A stretch of 58,129 nt of DNA from Cytophagales bacterium (GTDB lineage Bacteria > Bacteroidota > Bacteroidia > Cytophagales > Cyclobacteriaceae), in the NCBI GenBank assembly GCA_016124425.1, contig WGNT01000073.1, positions 1 to 58,129 of the forward strand. Reading direction: 5' to 3'. The translations under genes and the position numbers were made by a program. This document shows positions 35,766 through 42,388 of the stretch, piece after piece; the stretch's first letter is position 1, and every line of letters starts with the position of its first letter. The notes under the pieces were generated by a model. It did not search any database. It was given only the letters and a program-made list of their open reading frames with translations, and had not been told where the DNA came from.

Positions 35766-36815
35766 GAGAGTCAGCCTACAATCCGACAAGCCCAGACTTT
35801 AGCCAAAGCGTATAAAAGACCCTTTGCTTTATTTTTCCTACCTGATATTCCCCGGGACTTTCAGCCACTCCAAGACTTTAGGAAACCAGGTGCAAAGCCA
35901 TTGACAACTTCTTCGATCTTTATAATTCGTGAAATTCAACAAAAGCAGGCCTGGATTAGCGATGTGAATTCAGAAAACAAAGAAGAAAAGTCACCTTTTG
36001 TAGGTCGCTTCTCAATAAAAGACGACCCGAAAAATGTAGCGCAAGACATCCTTGATGCATTAAAAATAAATCCAGCATTTTACAAATCTGAAAATCCAAT
36101 CAAGGAATGGATCAATGCAGCGGAAAAAAACGGAATCTTTGTATCAAGAACAAGCTTTATCCATTCCCGACTTAAATTAGATTCGGAGGAGTTACAAGGT
36201 TTTGCAATTGCTGACCCTCATGCCCCTTTTGTTTTCGTAAATTCCGAAGATTGGAATGCACCACAGCTCTTTACGCTGGTTCATGAATTGGCACATATTT
36301 GGATTGCGGAATCCGGCATTTCAAATGCCGTTGAACCAAACTTAACCTACAAAGACAAATTTCACCCCGTCGAATTATTTTGCAATGAAGTAGCAGCGAA
36401 CGCTTTAATGCCAGAGGAACTTGTTTTCAGTTTTGATTCGTCATCTTTTCAAAATTCAGAAGGCATTTTCCAAGTTGCCAAGCAATTGGGTGTAAGTTCT
36501 TTTGCGCTGTTGGTAAGGACGTTAAACCTTAATATCATTTCAACTTTTGACTATCAGAAACTAAAAAAACAGGCGGATATTAGCTATGCTGATTATCTAA
36601 GCAGGGAAGCAGAAAAGAAAGCCAGGCAAAAAGAGAAAGATAAGCCAGGCGGGCCTAATTACTTTATGCTTCAATTGAACAGAAATAGCAGGCTATTTAC
36701 CCAAACTGTATTGGATGCATTTCGAGGTGGTTTTATAGAGCCGACATTGGCAAGTAGTCTTTTAAATGTTCAGGTTAATAAGTTTCAAAAGCTAGAATCT
36801 CAATTGAATAGATGA
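35718..36815 (+). pseudogene. ImmA/IrrE metallopeptidase missing its N-terminal HTH
   Basis: 365 residues as it now stands. The peptidase domain is whole: LVHELAHIW at residues 188-194 (H189, E190, H193), then FCNEVAANALMP with the third ligand. Related proteins begin with an XRE-type HTH followed by GESxPTIRQxxxLAKxYKRPxALFFLPDxP; here only the end of that HTH remains (GESQPTIRQAQTLAKAYKRPFALFFLPDIP). The first codons (MKLVIEGSSGYYTQRG) come from repeat copy 1. About 35-40 N-terminal residues are therefore lost, most likely by insertion of the repeat. Such proteins pair with DUF4411 toxins, the very next gene, overlapping by 4 bases. The protease may still be made, but the DNA-binding part is broken. 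Confidence 0.8.
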
Positions 36816-37322
36816 ACACAAAGGCGAGTTTATATTGTTTGGATGCCAATGTATTAATCCAAGCGTGGCAAAAATATTACAATCCAAAATTTTGCGCCGG
36901 CTATTGGAACGTTTTAACTGAACTTGGTAAAAAGGACACGATTTTTCTTCCCGAACTGGTTTACGAAGAAATTACAAGAACCGAAGACGAACTATCTATG
37001 TGGCTAAAAGGAAGTAAAATTCCAATCAGAAAAATAACTGAGCCTGTTACAACCTGTTTGCAAAGAATTTATTCGACTGACCCTATTCACAAAAATCTGG
37101 GTTGACAATACTAAGACCCGATCATTGGCTGACCCTTGGATAATTGCCCATGCCTTACATGAAGATGCAACTGTTGTAACAAAAGAAGAAAAAGTAACTG
37201 CATTGAATTCAACCCGAATTAAAATCCCAAATGTTTGTGACAACATGGGTATAAGATGGATTAACGACTTTCATTTGATTGGTGAATTGGGGATTCAATT
37301 TAATTGTTCGTTGACGAAATAG
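36812..37322 (+). pseudogene. DUF4411 (PIN-like) toxin gene with a one-base frameshift
   Basis: Two frames add up to one DUF4411 protein. The first, 36812-37105, reads CLDANVLIQAWQKYY through YSTDPIHKNLG and stops. The second continues as VDNTKTRSLADPWIIAHALHEDATVVTKEE to IRWINDFHLIGELGIQF, ending at 37322. Removing one G from the GGG at 37099-37101 joins them as HKNLVDNTKTRSLADPW. The N-terminal half carries the first acidic residue of the PIN-like active site (DAN) and the C-terminal half the motif ADPWIIAHA, so both halves are needed. Broken gene, sequencing error or programmed slip are all possible; decay is the likeliest, given the broken partner. Confidence 0.85.
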
Positions 37323-37397
37323 CCAAACGAATAAAGTTTTGACCTGCAACTGTTTTTAGGGCGTGGATGAAAGATTTACATTGTTTACAGTTAAAAA

Positions 37398-37617
37398 AGG
37401 TAACCACGGAGAACACCGAGGTTCACGGAGGGCACAGAGTTTTTCTAAAATTCTTTGTGGCCTTTGTGCCCACTTTGTGATTTTTGTGGTTCTAATTTAA
37501 GGAGCTTGCAATGGGAAAAAGATTTGGTATCTGCCATTGCAAATGGCTTAAAGGTGATTTCGATTCTAAATGAAATTGGTGATAGAAGTGTGTAGTGGAT
37601 ACTACACCCAGAGAGGG
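37398..37617 (+). repeat. About 220-bp repeat, copy 2
   Basis: Nearly the same as copy 1 over its full length, including the AACCACGG/CCGTGGTT-like arms, a 20-codon frame at 37511-37573 (MGKR-FGI-CHCKW) and the GTGTAGT/ACTACAC hairpin. It ends in acacccagagaggg and joins copy 3 directly. Small changes spread along it show the copies are not a fresh duplication. Confidence 0.9.
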
Positions 37618-37618
37618 C

Positions 37619-37822
37619 GCACGGAGGTTCACGGAGGGCACAGAGTTTTTCTAAAATTCTTTGTGGCCTTTGTGCCCACTTTGTGATCTCCGTGGTTCTA
37701 TTTTTAAGGAGCTCGCAATGGGAAAAAGGGTTGAGTTTTGCCATTGCAAATGGCATAGAGGAGATAGTGATTCTAAATGAGATTAGTGATATAAGGTTGT
37801 AGCGGATACTACACCCGGTGAG
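37619..37822 (+). repeat. About 200-bp repeat, copy 3 (left end trimmed)
   Basis: Joined head-to-tail to copy 2 and lacking its first roughly 20 bases (starts at cacggaggttc). The internal frame (37718-37780, MGKR-VEF-CHCKW-HRG) is intact. It is the most divergent copy and ends acacccggtgag, just before the promoter of the antitoxin gene. Confidence 0.88.
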
Positions 37823-37831
37823 AATTGATGC

Positions 37832-37860
37832 TTGACAGGAGACAAAAATAGTGGTATACT
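37832..37860 (+). promoter_or_regulatory. Consensus sigma-70 type promoter before antitoxin gene
   Basis: TTGACA (37832-37837), a 17-base spacer and TATACT (37855-37860). This is close to the proteobacterial consensus and unlike the TTTG/TAnnTTTG promoters used in this phylum. The start codon lies 27 bases after the -10. Confidence 0.7.
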
Positions 37861-37879
37861 TGAGCTAAACTATACCACT
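37850..37879. promoter_or_regulatory. Operator-like palindrome over the antitoxin promoter
   Basis: AGTGGTATA (37850-37858) and TATACCACT (37871-37879) form a 9-bp perfect inverted repeat with a 12-base spacer that overlaps the -10 element and start site, a usual place for autoregulation by a toxin-antitoxin complex. Confidence 0.65.
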
Positions 37880-37886
37880 TATTCTC

Positions 37887-38141
37887 ATGTCCACGCTTAC
37901 AGAAAAGGTTACCTTATCATTAAACAGAGGTCTTTTGGAAAAAATGGCGAAAAGGTCAAAAAAGAATTTATCCCAATATGTCCGTGACCTAATTGAAAGG
38001 GAGGCATATATGGACCAAGAAAACTTTGAAATTTCAGACGAAATAGTAGAACTAAAGGGGATATTAAAAGCTGATACTACTAGCAGTAAAGATCGTGTTC
38101 GGAACAGGACCATAGAAAAAATACGGAACTATGACCTTTAA
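37887..38141 (+). CDS. Ribbon-helix-helix/DUF6364-type antitoxin
   Basis: 84 residues. The start, STLTEKVTLSLNRGLLEKMAKRSKKNLSQYVRDLIE, is a ribbon-helix-helix DNA-binding pattern as in DUF6364 antitoxins; the C-terminus is charged and would bind a toxin. The next gene, a PIN toxin, starts inside its last codons. An operator-like palindrome sits over its promoter. It is the better preserved half of a broken TA pair. Confidence 0.75.
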   Translation: MSTLTEKVTLSLNRGLLEKMAKRSKKNLSQYVRDLIEREAYMDQENFEISDEIVELKGILKADTTSSKDRVRNRTIEKIRNYDL

Positions 38142-38190
38142 TCGAATTTTTATCGATACCAATGTTTTTGATGAATTATTTTCTGATTAA
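38131..38190 (+). pseudogene. Truncated PIN-domain toxin (19 codons left)
   Basis: Starts at an ATG overlapping the antitoxin's last codons and reads MTFNRIFIDTNVFDELFSD before TAA. FIDTNVF is the opening motif of PIN-domain ribonucleases with the first acidic residue. The rest is missing: the DNA after it (38191-38388) shows no PIN coding sequence in any frame. The toxin cannot be active. Confidence 0.7.
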
Positions 38191-38388
38191 AAATCTAGCC
38201 AAGTAAATTTATCACACCCTCGGCGAGCCACCGATACCCATAAAATTTCACGCCATGACCGCAACGGTTTACACGCCACGCTTGCGACGAACCTTCGGAT
38301 TATTTTTGCGGCAAACCATTTTAATTGAAAGTAAATGCAAATTGTGATTCACTAAATCGAAATCATAGCTCCCTAAAATAAATCCACC
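38191..38388. other. Stretch after the truncated toxin
   Basis: Contains no reading frame or repeat I can support. The middle (near 38215-38320) is more GC-rich than the flanks and may be a join of inserted or deleted DNA. Confidence 0.3.
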
Positions 38389-40746
38389 TCAAAACCCACC
38401 AACCCAATTCTCAAGCAAATACCTGCAATTCAATACCTTCTCTTTCAAGTCATCCGGGATATAGAAATAGTGATTACTGGCCTCAAAGCCGATACGGGAA
38501 TCCATGGACTGTAATTCATAAAGCCTTTTTGCAAGGGCTATTTCGCTGCGTAGCAATTCTTCCAGTTTTTTCTTTAGTTGCTGGCGTGACTTTGGAGCCG
38601 TATCTGATGCAAGCAAATCCCTATTGCGGACAAAATCCGCTTGGTTGGCGACACTTCTATACAAAACCGCGACAGCTTCGGCTATCCGCATTTCTCCATT
38701 GAGTTCGGTAGATTGGTCCGCATCAAGGGTTAAATTAGCGGTTTTTAACCGAAGCGTATGGATGGCTGACTCAAAGCCAGCAGCTACTTTGTATAATTGA
38801 CGGATAAATACTTCCTCCGGATAGATGCTTCTCCATTTTTTCAAGTCATCGTATCCGAAACCGACCATGGTAGCGGAATATCCAGTTGGTTTTTCCCATA
38901 GCAGGTTGGCGGGTCCGGAGTGAACGGGGGCATTATAGACAACGCCTATATGGTAGGGAAATTCCCGAAAGGCAGCACTGAATCCATACCAAGCTTCAAC
39001 GACTGCCCCTGCTGCCGGTCCATACCTTCTTTCGGCTACTTTGTCCAATGCTTCCCTTACGGATATATCGGGATCGCTTCCTACTACCGACACCACTTCC
39101 AGATTTGGCGAACCGGGATATCCGCCCAGTGTCCATCCGGTCATTAACCCACCTACTTTCTCTTTCCTTAGGTTTACAGCATGCTGGGCAACATTTTCCA
39201 GTGCGGGCACATAGGGCAAGCCACCACATTCCCAGGTTGTACCCGCCTGTATTTTAGCGATAATTTTCAGATTGTGCTTTCGTGCCAAGGCCCAGTGCCT
39301 TTTTGCCCTTGGTCCGGGACCTACTGCCGAAATCGAATATTCGCCTACCTTTCCAGCAATTCCACCACGTTCTATTTCCAGATCCCATTCACTTACACTC
39401 ATCAAGGCAGTATTTTTTGGCAAATTGGGTAAAAGCTTATCTGCCCATCCATCCCGCCATCCCCAGTCCCAAGCAATTAAACTTGGTCCAGCACCCTCAT
39501 ACTTGACTTCATTGGTTGTGTTGTATTTTGCTATTCCTTGTCTGATTCCTTTTTCATAGAGTGTATTTAACTCCGCTATAACCTGTTCCGGTCCCCGAGG
39601 ACCACACCTAGGGCAGTCTGCCCCCTGAAAATGCGACCAACAGTTGGTTGGGTTTTCCGAAGCGGTGATGGAGAAAAATCCTGCGAGATCAGGTACTACG
39701 GAAACTATATAGGTGATGGCTTCTACCAAATACTGCTGCACCTCGGGAACACTTGTGCAAAGCGATGCGGATTCCCCTCTGGTTACGCCTCTGAACTGCG
39801 GGTACTTTTCGTAAAATGAAAGTGGCATATACCTCGGTTCATTGAGGTAGAGGTAAATTCCTATTCCGTGATTCTTGCACTTAGTGACCAGCTTCTTAAG
39901 GTTGGCCAGTCGTTGTTCCCATCCTTTACTTAATGCCGGATCCCAGGGAAAAGGCGTGAGCTTGCTAAGCACAATATGCATCCAAGTTCCATCCAGTCCC
40001 GATGAAGCCATTCGTTCCAGATACCCTTCCGGGAATGGATCCAGTTCAGCATCGAGTAAGGGATCCCCAAAAAGTGTAAAATACCCATAACCATAACGGG
40101 GTGAAAAGCCGGATTCCAATGGCTTTTCCTTTTGCGTTGGAATAGTGGAAAGCTCCTTTACAAAATGGAACAGCTCCTCCCTTTGCCCAAGGGTTGGGCT
40201 GGAAAATTCCTCTTTCAGGACGTTCTGTATCCACTTTTCGGCTTCCTGTATTTTTGGAGAGCGAATGTTCCAGGTTATCCGCTCATTATCCGGCTTCAAA
40301 CTCCCCAGTTTGATATATAAAAAATCATCTTCCTGAAGGATAAAGTCGAGATGTTCCGCCGTCCACCCCAGAAGATCCTTCAGCTGGGATTTCGGAAGTA
40401 AGTGCCAATTTCTCCGGATGATGGTAATATAGCTTCTACGCCATTGCTCTTCCGAAACAGAAGAAGGTTCGCCCAAGCCCATTGCCTTACCGAGTTCAAG
40501 AATTTGGGTAGGATTGGTCCCAAGAACCGATGCCATTCGCTCATTAGGCACAAGATTCCAGTTTCGCCAGACAAAGGCATGAAGCAGACTTGGGAAATGC
40601 GGAAATGGCACGGGTAAATTTCCTTTCCAATAGTTTTCAAATCCGGCAACCGAAGGAAAACCGGAAAAAACCATTCCCGAGGTAAGTAGCAAAGTGGATC
40701 CCAAAAAGTTTCTTCTGGAATCGGAAAAGTCGGATTTGGATGACAT
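38389..40746 (-). CDS. Tat-exported TIM-barrel-like protein of unknown substrate
   Basis: 785 residues. The start DSRRNFLGSTLLLTSGMVFSGF is a twin-arginine signal. Residues about 45-120 repeat a helical segment twice (FVWRNWNLVPNERMASVLGTNPTQILELGKAMG and IIRRNWHLLPKSQLKDLLGWTAEHLDFIL), a curious HTH-like pair. A barrel-like region follows (DGTWMHIVLSKLTPFPWDP, GIGIYLYLNEPRYMP, FFSITASENPTNCW, LIAWDWGWRDGW). Two cysteine pairs lie in QGADCPRCGPRG. It looks like a carbohydrate-active protein of the GH20/GH123-like sort, but no catalytic pair is identified with certainty. It stands alone and convergent to the antitoxin remnant. Confidence 0.6.
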   Translation of the reverse strand: MSSKSDFSDSRRNFLGSTLLLTSGMVFSGFPSVAGFENYWKGNLPVPFPHFPSLLHAFVWRNWNLVPNERMASVLGTNPTQILELGKAMGLGEPSSVSEEQWRRSYITIIRRNWHLLPKSQLKDLLGWTAEHLDFILQEDDFLYIKLGSLKPDNERITWNIRSPKIQEAEKWIQNVLKEEFSSPTLGQREELFHFVKELSTIPTQKEKPLESGFSPRYGYGYFTLFGDPLLDAELDPFPEGYLERMASSGLDGTWMHIVLSKLTPFPWDPALSKGWEQRLANLKKLVTKCKNHGIGIYLYLNEPRYMPLSFYEKYPQFRGVTRGESASLCTSVPEVQQYLVEAITYIVSVVPDLAGFFSITASENPTNCWSHFQGADCPRCGPRGPEQVIAELNTLYEKGIRQGIAKYNTTNEVKYEGAGPSLIAWDWGWRDGWADKLLPNLPKNTALMSVSEWDLEIERGGIAGKVGEYSISAVGPGPRAKRHWALARKHNLKIIAKIQAGTTWECGGLPYVPALENVAQHAVNLRKEKVGGLMTGWTLGGYPGSPNLEVVSVVGSDPDISVREALDKVAERRYGPAAGAVVEAWYGFSAAFREFPYHIGVVYNAPVHSGPANLLWEKPTGYSATMVGFGYDDLKKWRSIYPEEVFIRQLYKVAAGFESAIHTLRLKTANLTLDADQSTELNGEMRIAEAVAVLYRSVANQADFVRNRDLLASDTAPKSRQQLKKKLEELLRSEIALAKRLYELQSMDSRIGFEASNHYFYIPDDLKEKVLNCRYLLENWVGGF

Positions 40747-40874
40747 GGGTGGTTTCGGGTTTATTCGGTGGTTAATTGAGATAAGGAAGCCTTGAAAGGT
40801 GCCAAAAACAATGGCATGCTTTGGAGCTAATACTTTTCAATTTACGATATATGTTACCTTGGGCAAAAGCCTCC

Positions 40875-42254
40875 TTAAGAAAACAACTTCCTATACATCT
40901 CCTCCAGCTTGCTTAGGGGAATAATTTCGATATCAAACTTCGATTCGTTTAGGCCCTTTACGGCATATTTGGACACCAATATTTTCTTAAACCCCAGCTT
41001 TGCCGCTTCAGCAATCCTGTTTTCTATGCGGTTGACTGCCCGTATTTCGCCGCCTAGTCCTACCTCCCCGGCAAAGCAAACAGAGGCGTCAATGGGCGTG
41101 TCTTCAAACGAAGAAATCAACGATGCACAAACGGCCAAATCCAATCCGGGGTCATCTACACGCAAGCCGCCAGCAATATTCAAAAAGACATCCTGCTGTC
41201 CCAGACGCATGCCGCCCCGTTTTTCCAGCACGGCCAAGAGCATATTTAGCCGCTTGGCGTCATGGCCTGTACTACTACGCTGAGGCGTACCGTATGTAGC
41301 CGGACTAACCAAAGATTGAATTTCAATAAGCAAAGGCCGATTTCCCTCCAACATCGCTCCGATGGCCACCCCGTTCAATTGTTCCTCCCGCTGCGTCATC
41401 AAGATCTCAGAAGGATTGGTGACTGTACGAAGGCCCTCGGCATGCATTTCATAAATGCCCAGCTCATTGGTAGACCCAAAGCGGTTTTTCGATGTTCGTA
41501 AAATTCGATAGCTCAAATGACGGTCTCCTTCAAATTGAAGCACGGTGTCCACCATATGTTCCAACACCTTGGGACCGGCAATAGCCCCGTCTTTGGTGAT
41601 ATGGCCGATCAAAAATACAGGGGTGCCGGTTTCTTTGGCAAACTTCATGATTTCAGCAGTACACTCTCGTACCTGACTCACCGACCCGGCAGCCGATTCC
41701 ACATACTGACTGTGGAGGGTTTGGATGGAATCGATGATCAACAAATCAGGTTGAAGGATCTCTATCTGCTGGAAAATCTGTTGGGTGTTGGTTTCTGCCA
41801 ACACATAGCAATTATCCGAAGCGTACTGCATACGTTCGGCACGCATCTTAATTTGATTTTCACTTTCCTCCCCGGAGACATACAGAACCTTAACTTGATT
41901 GAGCAGTAAGGCGATTTGCAGCAAGAGGGTAGATTTTCCTATACCTGGCTCTCCGCCAATTAGGATCAGGGAACCTGCTACGATACCCGAACCCAGCACA
42001 CGGTCCAATTCCGTGTCTCCGGTCACTAAACGAGGCTGCTCTTCGAAATTTATTTCACATAGCTTCTTTGGCGTAGCGCTCTTTTTTTGCGTGGCGGATT
42101 GGTTGGTTTTCCAGGATCCTTTTCCGGCTTCCTCCTTTTGGACGACCTCTTCCACATAGGTATTCCACTCCCCGCAGGAAGGGCACTTGCCTATCCATTT
42201 TGCGCTTTGCGCGCCGCAATTTTGGCAGAAGAAGGTGGTTTTTATTTTTGCCAT
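40875..42254 (-). CDS. radA: DNA repair protein RadA (Sms)
   Basis: 459 residues. The frame is open upstream to 42311, but MAKIKTTFFCQNCGAQSAKWIGKCPSCGEW at 42254 is the standard start, with its zinc finger CxxC...CxxC. Walker A is GGEPGIGKST, followed by the RadA motif KNRFGSTNELGIYEM and a C-terminal Lon-protease-like domain with the DPGLDLAVCASLISS segment. It is a branch-migration helicase in recombination. Its start faces polA's stop, 134 bases away on the same strand. Confidence 0.96.
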   Translation of the reverse strand: MAKIKTTFFCQNCGAQSAKWIGKCPSCGEWNTYVEEVVQKEEAGKGSWKTNQSATQKKSATPKKLCEINFEEQPRLVTGDTELDRVLGSGIVAGSLILIGGEPGIGKSTLLLQIALLLNQVKVLYVSGEESENQIKMRAERMQYASDNCYVLAETNTQQIFQQIEILQPDLLIIDSIQTLHSQYVESAAGSVSQVRECTAEIMKFAKETGTPVFLIGHITKDGAIAGPKVLEHMVDTVLQFEGDRHLSYRILRTSKNRFGSTNELGIYEMHAEGLRTVTNPSEILMTQREEQLNGVAIGAMLEGNRPLLIEIQSLVSPATYGTPQRSSTGHDAKRLNMLLAVLEKRGGMRLGQQDVFLNIAGGLRVDDPGLDLAVCASLISSFEDTPIDASVCFAGEVGLGGEIRAVNRIENRIAEAAKLGFKKILVSKYAVKGLNESKFDIEIIPLSKLEEMYRKLFS

Positions 42255-42388
42255 TAGGGTGGTTGGTATTGTTATAAAAGCCGGTTTAGCGCCTAGGTCA
42301 TGTAAATTCACACCTGTTGCCCATTTTGGCGGTGCGTATAACGCGTGTATCTTCCAAAAGCAGGTGTAGAGAGACTGAAAGGATAGAT

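Noticed and set aside
35362..35789. Antisense frames across the M3 peptidase end and repeat copy 1
   Set aside because: They combine repeat sequence with the reverse strand of a real gene; the repeat explains them.
36812..37322. Two separate small genes in place of one frameshifted DUF4411 gene
   Set aside because: The two halves fit one family end to end and the second lacks its own start signal.
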